DNA from: Luidia sarsii
Lineage: Eukaryota; Echinodermata; Asteroidea; Paxillosida; Luidiidae
NCBI GenBank assembly: GCA_949987565.1
Contig: OX465112.1
Coordinates: forward strand, 19,193,361 to 19,257,360
Direction: 5' to 3'
DNA: 64,000 nucleotides
Shown: positions 35,891-47,962 of the stretch, in pieces
Numbering within the stretch: position 1 is the stretch's first letter
Layout of the letters: every line of letters begins with the position of its first letter
The notes under the pieces: model-generated
Databases searched by the model: none
Seen by the model: only the letters and a program-made list of their open reading frames with translations
Told to the model about the DNA's origin: nothing
Made by a program: the position numbers and the translations under genes

Positions 35891-36540
35891 AAAGAGTGCA
35901 AGATGTATCGGCTCAGACACCTCGCATGGCTACAGGTATAGGACGAATGTCCGAAGGAAGTGACAGCTATTTTGTATGACTGTGACAAAGAGGTTCACAT
36001 TTTGTGCCGAGATGACTTGTTTTTTGTTGTGTTTTTAGACGGGTTCCCTGAGTCGTTATCACATATGCTCACCCGTGGTGTGATAGTGGTGCCTGACTAC
36101 ATTGGTTGTTTGTTTGGGCAAACCACTCACCGCTCCAATGCCCGTTTGAGTCTGGTGCCGGCATTATGACGATATTGACTCCTTTCCGTCTGAACTCGAG
36201 GTTCATATCTTGATTGATACCGTGTATGAGGTTGACACTTGACGTGAGCGTCTCTCACACCGTACCCGATCCAATGGCCGCCGTGCTGAGATTGCGCTGG
36301 AGTGACGTCACACATGACAGCAAGCGCGTTTGAACGCCGAGAGACCCGCTTCGCCAACTCCGTGCTCAGTTTGCACCTCCCCATTCCCCACACCGTATAT
36401 CATGCAGACCTATCACCCGTGCTCAGATTGTAATCCATACACGTGCTCATTTTGTACACACCCATCGTGCGCGTGCAATTGGAGTTCTAACAGCACGTAC
36501 AACACTCCCTTCCTAAGAAATTAATCAGTTGAAAAATGGG
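35891..36540. other. Unique sequence, no gene seen
   Basis: A short open frame (35960-36169) has no recognised domain. Confidence 0.4.
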
Positions 36541-36682
36541 AGGAAATTTTTTGACTGGACCAGGACTTATAGCCGAGAAACCTGGTTGTGCGTACCACTC
36601 TTACCATATGAGCTATCCAGCCCTTAGATGGTGACCTTCCTTTTACTGTCAACTAATCTTTGCCGGGGGCTGGGCACCAGTA
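36541..36682 (-). mobile_element. tRNA-derived SINE, family 1, minus strand
   Basis: Reverse complement of family 1: tail, degenerate B box, CATATGAGCTATCCAGCCC (A box) and AACTAATCTTTGCCGGGGG head. An (AAAT)n follows at 36683-36741. Confidence 0.8.
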
Positions 36683-36741
36683 AACAAACAAACAAATGAA
36701 TGAATGAATGCATAAATAGATGAATAAATAAATAAATAAAA

Positions 36742-38125
36742 TATTGCTGACTGAAATTCGGTCCATAAACCTTTTTTGGTCAAAAGTTTCCATCATGCTT
36801 GTAGAGCGAACCCCAGTGGGTTTTTTTCGAACCCACACTTTATCGGTTCTCAGTCGACACAACCAAATGAAACATGAGCAGGAACCACGAGGATATTGGG
36901 CTGGTATGCTAAACCCCCTCCCCCAACCAACCAAGCAAGTCCGACCGCTTAGCAACGGAAACCCCGTAATTCCAGGATAGTCTGAGATCTGTCGCGGGAC
37001 GCTTCTGGGTTCATTACCCTGGAGGTTGTGGAGTGGGGAGGGAGAGAGGGGCCGGGGAAGGTTCCTTCTTGTCTCGTTAGAAAAAACAACAACAGCAACT
37101 TAGGGACGCCAAAAAAGATGGGACAATCAGAGGCACATCCGGGCCACTGAATTGCGCCCGCGGTCAGGTGACCGCGTACGTCTGGCATGGCGGAGGCTAA
37201 ACTCGCTCCCTGTCGGCTGAGCGTTCCCCTGCCGTCTCGTTGTTGTCTGTGTTTTTTTCTTCTTCCTGAATTGCCGATTACTCGTATCGCACTCTTCACT
37301 CTTATGGAACGGATTCGCACACAAAACCAGAGTGAAGCGAACTTGATTCACCTCATTGGTGAGTTCGTATTGTTTATTTCGTACTCTGTTGTTTTTGTGT
37401 GTGTTTGGCTGTTTTGTTTAGGGTGTTTTTGTCCCCTATTTTTCTTAGGCGAATTACTGTAAAACTATAATGGGAGGTTGTGATTTGGAGTACGCACAAT
37501 GTACTGGATTGTACAAAAAAATTGGCACCGTTGGGAAATGGCTTCACCGTGAATAGAGTTTTTGTGAACGGGAAAAGGTGTGTGTTTGTAGGGGGTGCGT
37601 ATAATATCCAAATAATATGTGGCTTCCGATAGCACCTGGTTAGTATAATTCGCCCAGAAAGATTTTTTTAGCAACTTGGGGAAAAAAGTGGCAGTGTGTG
37701 TGTGTTGGGTGGTGTGGATTGAGGGACCCAGTTGGCTCAACAACCAACGGGATATATAATTTTTATGGAAAGTGACGGAGCGGAGAATGGGGGGATAGAC
37801 CCCGCAGGCTACCAGGATACGGAGATGGATCGGGGCGGGTGCAGAGCGTCGCTGGCCCCGGGGGGCAGGGGGCAGTCAGAGGGTTGCTGGCCCGGTTGGT
37901 CGGAGGAAGCCGTGCGCCGGGTATGAGTGTTGCAGGGTCGGGTGCAGGGAGGGGGTGCTTGGTAAAGGGGGTATAGGAAAGCAAAGCAACCACCACACCA
38001 ACGTGGGTGCACATGCACACCGGCCAAGCCCGTCTGTCTATTCGCAGGTACACGGATGTGTAAATTTGCGGGCCTTGTCAAAACCGATAGGTTGTAGAGC
38101 GCCTCGTTGCCGGAAAGAAAATTAG
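36742..38125. other. Unique sequence, no gene seen
   Basis: 37187-37371 starts with ATGGCGGAGG and runs to a donor-like CATTG|GTGAGT; the encoded peptide is not recognised and it may be chance. No other feature. Confidence 0.35.
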
Positions 38126-39000
38126 TGGAGTGGGTGAGGGAGGGAGGGAGGGAGGGAGGGAGGGAGGGGGGAGGGGGGTTTCATCTGGGAAAGACGGCGG
38201 TTTCTACATTGGGTTGGAGGGGGGGGGACATAGACAGACCAGCCTGTGTCGTGTTCTTTCACAGTCCGGCCACATGGGAACGTGTGACATATCCGTTTGG
38301 GCCCAATGTGAATCTGGTTAGTTTCACAGCCCGGCTGCATGTGTTTGAACGGTCGGCCACACGGCTGAGCAACGCCCCTGACAGACTCGAGGATTGGCAG
38401 ACAAAAAGAAACTCGTGCAGATGTTACACTGAAAATGAAACAACGCTGTGCGCTTCAAGAGAAAATAATTCCTGCTTGGAGGTTTGGGAAATGGACCGTT
38501 TGCTTATGGTGGCCGTGAAGGGACATCGATATTCACTAACGGTGGTGAATATTGGTGTCCTTTCAGGGCCACCATACCGTATCTGGTCTCATCAAACAAG
38601 AGGTTTGGATACGAAGAAAATAATGGATGTACATGGGCAATTCACGGCTTGGGGTCTATATTGTAACCTTCTTTCTGTGAGCATGTTTACATGCGTTTCT
38701 ATAGGATTCTTAAGAGGTATACTTACTGATTCCATTGGCACATTTGTTAATTGCAATCCTTCAAGAATGATTGATCATTGAATAAGTCAAAGTCAATTAA
38801 CGTGTAACGTGAGTTACCGTGGAATTGCCCATATGAGGAATTTCCTCATTGCGAGAGGAAGCCTCATTTGTTGAGGGGGAGGGGGAGGGGGTGGGAGGAG
38901 GGGAGGGGAGGGGTGGGAGGAGGGAGGAAGAGGAGGGGGAGGAGGAAGGTCAGTTGATGGAAAGCGTACATGCTTATCACGGGCTAAACCTGAGGTGTAT
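38126..39000. other. GGGA tracts and an unrecognised open frame
   Basis: (GGGA)n at 38130-38180 and a GGA/GGGA tract at 38870-38948. A 224-codon frame on + (38107-38781), its first part within the GGGA repeat, resembles no family I know and has no splice or codon evidence; treat as probably non-coding. Confidence 0.35.
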
Positions 39001-41185
39001 TTAGGTCAAATTCGTTCCAGATGAACTCGGGAGATTGGCTCTGTGTTATCGGGTTAGCGGTGACGTCCGTACACCATTCCTTCAAAATCTGTCCCTGCAA
39101 TTTGGGGAAGATCCTGTCAAGATCGAAAGCCTTCAGCCGCCTCTTCTACATTTCCGCCTCAAATTAACGCGAACCCGAAGCCGTCGGTTATAACCGAAAT
39201 CGAGTCGCCCCTTCGGTGTCCGATGAGGTTCCTAATGCAAGCACTGGCCGCATCCGTCCGTCTTAATTGGCCCGGACGTCCAAACATCCCATAACTAGCT
39301 GCAGTTGTGTTATTAGCTATAATTACAGCACGCGCCTCTTAAATAGACGCGTGTGTTTGCTCGAAGTCCCAACCGCCGATTTCGACTCGGCTCATCGCTG
39401 CTGTACCACGTGTACCTTTCTTCTCACAGTAATTCTGCTTTGAAGCGAGTAGCCAGGCTGTCTGCCTCCTCTCACCCATATACACTCAGTCTCTTCCAAG
39501 ATGTAGAGCAAGGAGGTATCAGAACAGCTTCTTCCCTCGTTCAGCCTCTCTCTCTCTCTCTCTCTCTGGGATTCCCTTCCTAGTTCATGTTTCCAAACCT
39601 TCTAATACGATCTGGTTTTAAGAGGAATGTCAATTCCTATCTCCAGCTTTCCTGATTTCCTCCCTCGCTCCTTCCTTCCTTAGCCCTTAACCCAGAATGA
39701 CTTTATAGCCTTGTTTTGGGCGACATTGCATAAAATAAAAATGGTGACATAGCGTTGTTTGCGTAAAGTGTATAGGTTGATTGTGAAAGGAAGGGTTTGG
39801 GTTCGAATCCATGTTCCCCACGGAAAGACTCCTTGTCGACATTGCTCTACCTTCTACAATCACGGCAAGTGGATACACACCGGGATATAGATTGTGTTAT
39901 AATGACATCGATCACTCCGTCCCTATTGGCGGTTTGGCCGTGACACGAATCCAGGAATCGGACGAACACATGGTCCCTGATTTCATGTGAAACTCTAACA
40001 TTGTACACAGTTGGTTGGAATTGTGTGGTTCATGGACGTTTTTGTAATTAGGACTCTAGCCGTGGTAATCCCATCGAATTGTTTCCTCCAATGCATCCCC
40101 CGTGGTTTTTTTTATTTCCCTCAAGGTCACCTTTGTCAAGATGTGAAAGATGTATAATTTAGACATTAACTAAAGACCCCCCTCTCTCCCTCAAAATAAA
40201 TGGAGGGCAGGTGTGGAAGCGATAAATCAGACGAAGCTCTCTTGTAGAGCAGTTCTGTACGGACAGTAGTAGTCCATCACACCGTGGAGCTATTAACAAC
40301 GCAGCACACTCACACATACACACGCTCTCTCCTAAATTGATTTATAACGCAAATAAATACGCAAATCAGTGCTCGGGAAAAGTCCAGCGGAACTCTACAC
40401 GCCTTAAAAGGCAACCGCTAACCCAAACATTTCAGGGTTTTGTGTGTGTGTGTGGGGAGTTGTTGTTGCAGCGAAATAAACCGGAGGCTAAACGGCCGAG
40501 GGTGATTCATTTTTGTTGCCTGTTTCCGATCGAAACTTGTAAAAAAAAAAAAAAATGCGGTACACAAGTTTGCTGACTGATAAGGTCCTGAAACTCTCCG
40601 GCCCGTTATATTGCATTTGTAAACGAAACATTGGATTCTGCGTTGCAATCTTTGGAGGGAATATCCCCAGTAGCCTTATTACACTATCTCGTTGTCTCTC
40701 AGTGTATAGACAAACTGAACGTCTATGCAACTCAAGCCTGTTTCCGATAGGATATCATCGATATCGAGTAACGGTCACAATGAATGTCCGCTACATCAAC
40801 TCGGGTTTATACTAAACTATCTCTTATAGAAATATTTAGTATTTTTTGGTTTAATATTACTAACTAAATATGGTTGACATTGAAACAAGACAGAGGTCTG
40901 GTAATTTGAATTCAGCTGGTTGTAATTTAAGATTTAAAAATAAAAAGATCGATTATATAAAGTTTATTGTTTGTACAAAAGAGATCCACGTGTCTATGGT
41001 CTGTTCTTTCATAATCGTTTTGTCTCAGAATTGGCTTTTCCGCCGCTGCTGCGAAGCGGAAGAGACATCCTTTTTCTTCTGATTTTTTCCCACCCAGTTT
41101 CTTCTTCGTCGTCGTCTTCTTCTTGGGCCGATTCTTCTACGCTCGAAATCAAGTTTGTAATAATTTTTGGTGTGATTTCAAGTTT
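39001..41185. other. Unique sequence, no gene seen
   Basis: (CT)n at 39546-39568 and a lone pol III B-box match GGTTCGAATCC at 39800-39810 without a convincing tRNA fold. 40840-41000 is AT-rich. No exon recognised. Confidence 0.4.
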
Positions 41186-41189
41186 TCAA

Positions 41190-41495
41190 TGAGACCAAAC
41201 CTTCATTGAATTACATTCTCCTAGGTCAAATCCCGCCCGAGCTGCCTGTATTTTTTTTTCCAGCGGGCAATCGGGCAAAGCACTGAGCACTCTGTGCTTA
41301 TTCCGTCGAGCAGGGCAAACCCTCATTGTTTTGCATTCTCCTAGTTCGAATCCAGCCCGAGCTGCCCGTAAAGGCTATATTTTCTTTATCTTTCAGAAGG
41401 CAATCGAGCAAAGCACTGGGCTAGTGGCATTCAGTGCTTATTACGTCGAGCAGGGCAAACCCTCATTGATTTACATTCTCCACGACGCAAAGAAA
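41190..41495 (+). mobile_element. Three joined partial copies of SINE family 2
   Basis: The word CCCGAGCTGCC occurs near 41237 and 41358, and GGGCAAACCCTCATTG at 41320 and 41453; each unit has body GCAATCGGGCAAAGCACTGAG and CTTATTCCGTCGAGCA. Spacing is about 120-135 bp. B-box ends (GTTCGAATCC) are kept, A boxes are lost. Confidence 0.8.
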
Positions 41496-41864
41496 AGTCA
41501 TGTTATATAATTCCCAATGATTTATAGATTGGTATTTAAAGTTTGGTATGGCATTTTGGTTAGTTCAGGGAAAGCGGGCACGCAGATCAGCTTTAAGAGA
41601 AAAAAGAAATCTCTCACGACAGGAACGACATTTAACTTTGATTGCCGCATTTGCCCGTGATGTATCGCTCCGATTAACCTTATGAATCAACTTCTTGCTC
41701 CGATTTCAATCTTGGTCCTTCGCGCGGTTAACGAGGAGAGAAAAAAACCCGAGTCTTGAAGGCCGCGAAACAGGCAGACGGCTGATTCATGCTATGATGC
41801 ACCCTCGGTATTCATTGCAGCACTGTATAGGAATGGCCAAACACGACGACTGTTTTAGGCTGGC
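41496..41864. other. Unique sequence, no gene seen
   Basis: No feature recognised. Confidence 0.4.
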
Positions 41865-42086
41865 TTTCTCTCTCTCTTTGTCGGGGTCTCTCTCTCTCTT
41901 GGTTTGTCTATGTGTCTTTCCCTCTCTCACTCTTTCTCTCTCTCTGTCTCTCTCTTGGTCTGTCTATTTGTCTCTCCCTCTATTTCTCTCTCGGTCTCTC
42001 TCTTGGTCTGACTCTCTCTGTCTCTCTCTCTGTCTCTCTCTCTCTGTCTCTCTGTCTCTCTCGGTCTCTCTCTCTCAGTCTCTCGG

Positions 42087-42140
<54 letters not shown>

Positions 42141-42185
42141 TCTCTCTCCACGTCCCCCTCCCCCTCTCTCTCTCCCCTCCCTCCC
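41865..42185. repeat. CT-rich microsatellite tract
   Basis: TCTCTCTGTCTC units on +; frames on both strands are artefacts. Confidence 0.92.
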
Positions 42186-42809
42186 TCAGCCCCATCGTCG
42201 GAAGGACAGCCACTCAAGACCTTATATCAGCTTGCAGTGCCTGTCTCCAGAAGAGGGAGAGACAGGGGAAGAAAATCTTAAAAATCTAAGGCCGGACTTG
42301 TTCACTTCAAGTCGTTGGCCAATTATTAATTGAGACCCAGGACTTGATGAGCGGCACATTATTCCGCCAGCATCCTGTCCATATAAGGCGGCCATTATGA
42401 AAGCTGAGTCGGGCCCCGAACGGGAGCGGACCAGACCAGACTATACATTGTAAGCATATCTCGTCTGAAACGAAAGCGAAAGAAACCGCGCCGTCTCGAA
42501 ATTCAATTTGAAAGAAAAGACCCACCACGTGCGCACGCAATGCCCGGTGTTACTGCACATAGTTACATGTATTATGGACCATAGAGGACTCCTCCATGTT
42601 TGGACGTAGCTTGATTGAATCGTTCCTTGCCGTGGGCTCTGTTGCTGAAAGTTTTAACGAACCTGAACCAAGTGTCGGAAATGTAGCCTAGACCCATTAT
42701 CCCATAGCGTTACGCGTAATTACTGTCCCTAAAGGCGTCATTGCATCAATTGAGCGGTTTTGAGTTGCTTCACCTCGTTGGATGGCAAGTTTCATCGGTC
42801 CTCATGGAG
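42186..42809. other. Unique sequence, no gene seen
   Basis: No feature recognised. Confidence 0.4.
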
Positions 42810-42988
42810 TCATTGTTTGTTTGTTTATCAGTTTGCTTGCCTGCTTGCTTGATCAATTGCCTGCTTGATCAATTGCCTGCTTGCTTGCTTGCTTGCCCGC
42901 TTTGCCTGCTTGCTGGCTTGCCTGCTTGCTCGCCTGCTTGCTGGCTTGCCTGCTTGCCGCCTGCGTGCTTGCTTGCCTGCTTGCTTTA
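42810..42988. repeat. TGCT/TGCC tetranucleotide array
   Basis: Imperfect GCTTGCCTGCTTGCT units. Confidence 0.9.
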
Positions 42989-43429
42989 ATAATTAAAAGA
43001 GTGTCGTGCAGAAACCGTTCGGCCAATATGATATGATTTAGAAGTGTGCGATTGATTTTTGATCGACACGGTCCAACGATTGGGATTTGGTTGACCATTA
43101 TACATACATGTATATAGATGTTGCCATCGTGGGATTTTGATTAACGTGGCCCAACACGTTGGTTGAATACTGTCGAGCAGTGTGATGGTGTACCTTTAAA
43201 AGAAAGATCCCAGATGATGGAGGATGTCCACTTAATTGGTTGAGGCAAACTATTCTGTGGGTTCGTGACAAAGTCAGAAGCGCCGCTGACACCGGGTGTC
43301 TCCGGGAATCAGGCGGGCTAGTTGGCGCGTTGATCAGCGGGATCGTTGGCCCCCTGACGCCGGGACCAGCCACCTCGGTGGTCCGTCCGAGAGATGCGAG
43401 ACACTCCCCCACGTCTTTGACCTCGTCCC
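42989..43429. other. Unique sequence, no gene seen
   Basis: No feature recognised. Confidence 0.4.
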
Positions 43430-43860
43430 TCCCCCTCACCCTCCTCGCCCTCTTCCTCGTCCTCGCCCTCGTCCTCGTCCTCCTCCTCCTCCTCATCCTC
43501 CTCGTCGTTCTTCTTCTCGTTCTCGTCCTCCTCCTCCTCTTCCTCCTCTTCCTCCTCGTCCTCCTCCTTCTCCTCCTCCTCCTCCTCCTCCTCCTCCTTC
43601 TCCTCCTCCTCCTCCTCCTTCTCCTCCTCCTCCTCCTCCTCCTCCTTCTCCTCCTCCTCCTTCTCCTCCTCCTCCTTCTCCTCCTCCTCGTCTTCGTCCT
43701 CGTCCTCCTCCTCGTCCTTGTCCTCGTCCTCCTCCTCCTCCTCCTCCTCCTCCTCCTCCTCCTCCTCCTCCTCGTCCTCCTCCTCCTCGTCCTCCTCCTC
43801 CTCCTCATCCCTATCCTCCTCCTCCTCCTCCTCCTCCTCCCTTCCTCTCCCATCCTCTCC
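43430..43860. repeat. CCT trinucleotide array
   Basis: About 420 bp of TCC/TTC/TCG trinucleotides. It gives poly-Leu, poly-Pro, poly-Ser, poly-Glu and poly-Arg frames of 207-260 codons, all artefacts. Confidence 0.96.
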
Positions 43861-44225
43861 ATTTCCACCCCTCCTCCCAAACAAACAAAATAGTGACAGA
43901 TCTGGGTGGGGGAGTTTGAACCTTAGCTCGACAACCCCCTGCACAGATTCCAACGCCCGGGCAAAGCCTTAGTATCGGCTGTCAGATCAGATCTCCCTGC
44001 TGCCCCCTCCCCACGAACTCCGAGGAGCCTCTCGCGGCGATCAGCCGAGGTGCGGAACATCGGATGAACAGATCTTATCTCTTTTTGGAGGAGGAGGGGG
44101 AGGTTGGAGGGAGTATAGCTTTGCTGTATGAACGCCAAACAAAAAGGCGGTGTAGAATATTAATACACAAGATAAATTTGCAGAGTGAAAGGTTTGTGGT
44201 GACAACCATGTAACGCGTCTCATTT

Positions 44226-44370
44226 GAGACGGAGTGTGGCTCTGAAAGGAGCCTGTAACTCAACGTTTCGGACAGTGTGTACTCTGGCAGAAGATTGACG
44301 ACGGGCAGAGTACACACTGCTCGAAACGTTGAGTTCATTACCGGCTCTTTTCAGAGCCACACTCCGTCTC
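44226..44370. mobile_element. 145-bp foldback element
   Basis: Left arm GAGACGGAGTGTGGCTCTGA.. (44226-44285) is the near-perfect inverse of the right arm (44306-44370), with about 20 bp between. Ends match a fragment at 15348. Neighbouring TTTGTGGTGAC and GTCACCGCAAACC (44192, 44391) are also inverted, extending the structure. Confidence 0.85.
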
Positions 44371-44745
44371 ATGATTGGGGTATACACGGTGTCACCGCAA
44401 ACCTTGCACTTGGTACTTCCACCTTCCTCCATGCTTCCACCATGCAAACCTTATAGTTTCAATCTCATCCAATGTTACAGAGATGAGAAATGCTGAGCTG
44501 GATGTGTTGGAGTAACCGGAGGTCTAGGAGAGATCGAATCAGGAACGGATGCATAACGAGGTATTGTCAAAGCCACTGAGATCGGTTAAGAAGATGCAGT
44601 AGATATATACATATCAATGAGGGTTTGCCCTACTCGATGCAATAAGCATGCTCAGTACTTTGCCCGATTGCTCTCTCTCCCTCTCTCCTCTCTCTCCCCT
44701 CTCCCTGTCTCTGTATCTCTCCCTCCCTTCTACTCTCTCTCACCC
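44371..44745. other. Unique sequence, SINE-2 fragment, CT tract
   Basis: 44620-44672 (GAGGGTTTGCCCTACTCGAT..TTTGCCCGATTGC) is a reverse fragment of SINE family 2; then a CT tract to the gap. Confidence 0.6.
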
Positions 44746-44945
44746 NNNNNNNNNNNNNNNNNNNNNNNNNNNNNNNNNNNNNNNNNNNNNNNNNNNNNNN
44801 NNNNNNNNNNNNNNNNNNNNNNNNNNNNNNNNNNNNNNNNNNNNNNNNNNNNNNNNNNNNNNNNNNNNNNNNNNNNNNNNNNNNNNNNNNNNNNNNNNNN
44901 NNNNNNNNNNNNNNNNNNNNNNNNNNNNNNNNNNNNNNNNNNNNN
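44746..44945. other. Assembly gap
   Basis: Exactly 200 N. It lies between a CT tract beside a SINE-2 fragment and a truncated SINE-1 copy; true length is unknown. Confidence 0.99.
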
Positions 44946-45370
44946 CCAGTGATCTTACTGTGAGCTATCCGGTCCTTAGATGGCGGCCTTCCCAAATAGT
45001 CAACTAGGGGGCCTAGTCTTTGCCAGGGCGGGGCGCCAGTCAGAAGCAATTCAACCATTAACTGGCGTATATCTCCAGGGATCACACCCCCGTTTTCATT
45101 CAGATGCAAACAACCAAGCGACAACCTGGCTACAGCAGCTCGGGGATCACACAAAGTGGAAAACCTGGGAAACAAATTTTAAAAATTGGCAAAGAAAACT
45201 TTGACTGGAAGCAGGGTGACTGGTGTCATCCCTTGAGATATACAGCTGTTAATGGTTGAATTGCTTCTGACCGGCACCCCCCCCCCCCACCCCACCACAC
45301 AGCTGTACAGCTCAGGGGATCGCACAAAGTTGATGCAGCTTTTTTCATTTCAAGTCAAACAAACCAAGGA
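44946..45370 (-). mobile_element. tRNA-derived SINE, family 1, truncated by gap, plus fragments
   Basis: Minus-strand copy from the A-box region to the distal head (44946-45155), followed by a + strand tail and head fragment (45185-45285) and another minus head fragment (45300-45370). The cluster is a stack of partial copies. Confidence 0.75.
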
Positions 45371-46992
45371 AAAAACTTACTGGGAACTTTTGAACAAATT
45401 GAAAAACTTCCAGTAGGTTTTCCCTTTGTTTGTTTGATTTCTTCAATGGAAAGAGCACGGAAGGGTTTCTATTTAATTGGAAAAAAATCGAGAAAACAGC
45501 AGAGAAAGTCGAAGTTCGAGCACAGGAGTCCGAAATCGCTTTACCGTCTGAGTTACTCTGTCCCAGGTGACTAAAATAACGCCAATTGTGAGCAAAAAGT
45601 GTGCCGCAACAAATCATAAATTGCAGTTTCGTTGAGAGTTTTGAGTAACAATTTTTGCTGGAATATACCGTAAATATAGTATAGATTAATATTCCGTTGG
45701 TTGCCAATCGTGAAAGGTGATCTAAAATGAGAAAACGGTTGAAAATGACTGAAACGAATAAAGCCCTGTGGGTCTTTCGCGTGTTCAACCTCGATCCCGC
45801 GTATAGCATTAAGCGCGGGTTCTATGGGAAGGTTGGGGAAACGTCAACGTGTATACCTGGGGACGAGTTCGCGAAGCCGGGCGTAAACAAAGATGGCGGC
45901 GCGCAGTGTAACAACGTGCGCTCGTCGTGTGCGATAGGTTGTGGGCAATGTTACGCCTTACACAGTCTAGCCGGCGTCGAACTGTGGAAAGTTGTAAGCA
46001 TTGGAAGGAGTCGGACGGAGAGGGGAGTAACGCTTCGCTGGAGTCTATCGGAATAGTGAAGAACGAGCAACCAAAATAGTGGGTGTGGCACCCACAGCAC
46101 ATGCACAGGCTATGCTATTGACGAGCTGTACAGTACCGAAGGTCGGTATCAATGCCATGTGCCACTCAGTATTACATTGTCCTACAGTATTATTAATAAT
46201 GATATAATAGTACAGCACTATATGTGCAGGATCTATTCCATTACACAGAAAGTGGTTTGAAGTCGCAATTAGTCGTTTGAATATCTACTCAAAACTTTTT
46301 TTTCAGGTGGGGCAGTGGCGGTGCAATAATCAGATAATTAACTGTATACATTGACTGTATGCCATGCTCTATCTTTTGAGCAATGTAAGGCCTGGATCAG
46401 TAATTATCTATAGCTGTGTCAAGGGGGGTTTCACAGCATTTTCACATGCTTATTCTTTTCTGTGTTGTGTGGTGATACTGTGTTTTACATACAAACAATA
46501 TACTCTAGTTATAGTATACCACTTGCTTGCTTATTTGTGGGTTTTTGTAATAATCATTTTTTGATATAAATTGTAAAAATTGAATGTGCTTGTTTTACAG
46601 TAATCCTCCAGAGTTGTTTGTAAATCTGATTTAGATTTGTTTCTTCTAATTTGCAGTCATTGTTATTGTTATATTGTTTTAGAAATTTAGCTTTCTTGGT
46701 GTCAATTTTTTTAATGAGAAATAAATAAATAAATAAACCTATGATACAAGATACCTCTTTTGTTAGTATGTGTAGCTCTGAATAGACACAAACCAACCTA
46801 GACTTGCAACCTTCACCATTAATAGTCTAAACTCTCAATTCTTTTTTTCATCTGAAACTTAACTTTTTTACTTTTTTCCCCATTTTTTATATTTTTTAAC
46901 AAGGATCCTAAAATGACCAAGTTTCTTTGCCTTACACCTTGTGGTTGTTTTGCAGCTCAACATTGTTAAAACAAAATCCTCTCTATTTTCAG
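45371..46992. other. AT-richer unique sequence with YY1-like motif
   Basis: No simple repeats, unlike most of the window. AAGATGGCGGC at 45890-45900 is a strong match to the YY1 motif that marks some animal promoters. No gene recognised. Confidence 0.4.
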
Positions 46993-47117
46993 ATTCTGCA
47001 CTTTGGAAACAAGAGTGGGATAACATTTACCTGAAGAACATTCAGGAAGTGGGAGCAAGGGAAACCACCCTCTGAAAACTAAAGCAGAGAGGAATACATA
47101 CTATGACTGTCACAAAG
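46993..47117 (+). other. Candidate non-coding or decayed exon
   Basis: Bounded by TATTTTCAG and AAAG|GTAATG. All three frames contain stops; one reads SALWKQEWDNIYLKNIQEVG before its stop. Could be a UTR exon, a terminal fragment or chance. Confidence 0.25.
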
Positions 47118-47214
47118 GTAATGCTGATGTTTATTTTATTTGGAATTTCATTATTAAAACAAAAAGTGTCATTTTTTCAGTTTGTTCAAAAGTTTCCACT
47201 CAGCTGTTCCTTTG

Positions 47215-47962
47215 TTTGTTTGACTTAAATTGGAAAAAGCTGCATCCACTTTTGTGTGATTCCCCAAGCTGCTGTAGCCACGTTTACAACAATAGGTTGT
47301 TTGCATCTGAATGAAAGTGAGGGTGTGATCCCTGGAGATATACAGCAGTTAATGGTTGAATTGCTTCTGACTGGTGCCCCCCTACCTGGCAAAGACTAGT
47401 TGACTATTTGGGAGGCCACCATCTAAGGGCTGGATAGCTCAGATGGGAAGAGCACTGGTGTGCCAAAGACTAGTTGACTATTTGGGAGGCCACCATCTAA
47501 GGGCTGGATAGCTCAGATGGTAAGAGCGCTGGTATGCCAAAGACTAGTTGACTATTAGGGAAGGCCACCATCTAAGGGCTGGATAGCTGAGATGGTAAAA
47601 GCTGGTATGCCAAAGACTAGTTGACTATTAGGGAAGGCCACCATCTAAGGGCTGGATAGCTCAGATGGTAAGAGCGCTGGTATGCCAAAGACTAGTTGAC
47701 TATTTTGGAAGGCCACCATCTAAGGGCTGGATAGCTCAGATGGTAAGAGCACTGGTGTGCCAAAGACTGGTTGACTATTTGGGAAGGCCACCATCTAAGG
47801 GCTGGATAGCTGGCTCAGATAGGAAGAGTGCTGGTACACAAAATCAGAGGTGTGGGGTTCAAATTCTGGTCCATTTGTCTTTGCCATTTTGCCAAGTTGT
47901 CTTTGCCATTTTGCCAAGTTGTCTTTGCCATTTTTTCAATTTTTTTAAAAAAGAAGAAGAAT
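47215..47962 (+). mobile_element. SINE family 1 with six tandem A-box units
   Basis: The full head (47236-47389) is followed by units starting CAAAGACTAG at 47390, 47464, 47538, 47611, 47686 and 47761 (73-75 bp each). Each holds an A box like TAGCTCAGATGG; only the last continues to a B-box-like GGTTCAAATTC (47856-47866). The third A box has a point change and the sixth a 4-bp insertion. A 23-bp tail unit (TTTGCCATTTTGCCAAGTTG) is itself repeated about three times. Confidence 0.9.

Noticed and set aside
37187..37371. Possible first exon beginning ATGGCGGAGG with donor GTGAGT
   Set aside because: The peptide is not recognised and the frame runs on past the donor; evidence is too weak for a gene call.
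38107..38781. 224-codon open frame, mostly outside repeats
   Set aside because: No recognisable domain, no splice or promoter context, and starts in a GGGA repeat; length is compatible with chance in 64 kb.
39780..39812. tRNA or SINE at a B-box match
   Set aside because: Only GGTTCGAATCC is convincing; no A box or acceptor pairing.
43098..43953. Poly-Arg, poly-Glu, poly-Leu and poly-Pro frames
   Set aside because: All come from one TCC trinucleotide array read in different frames.
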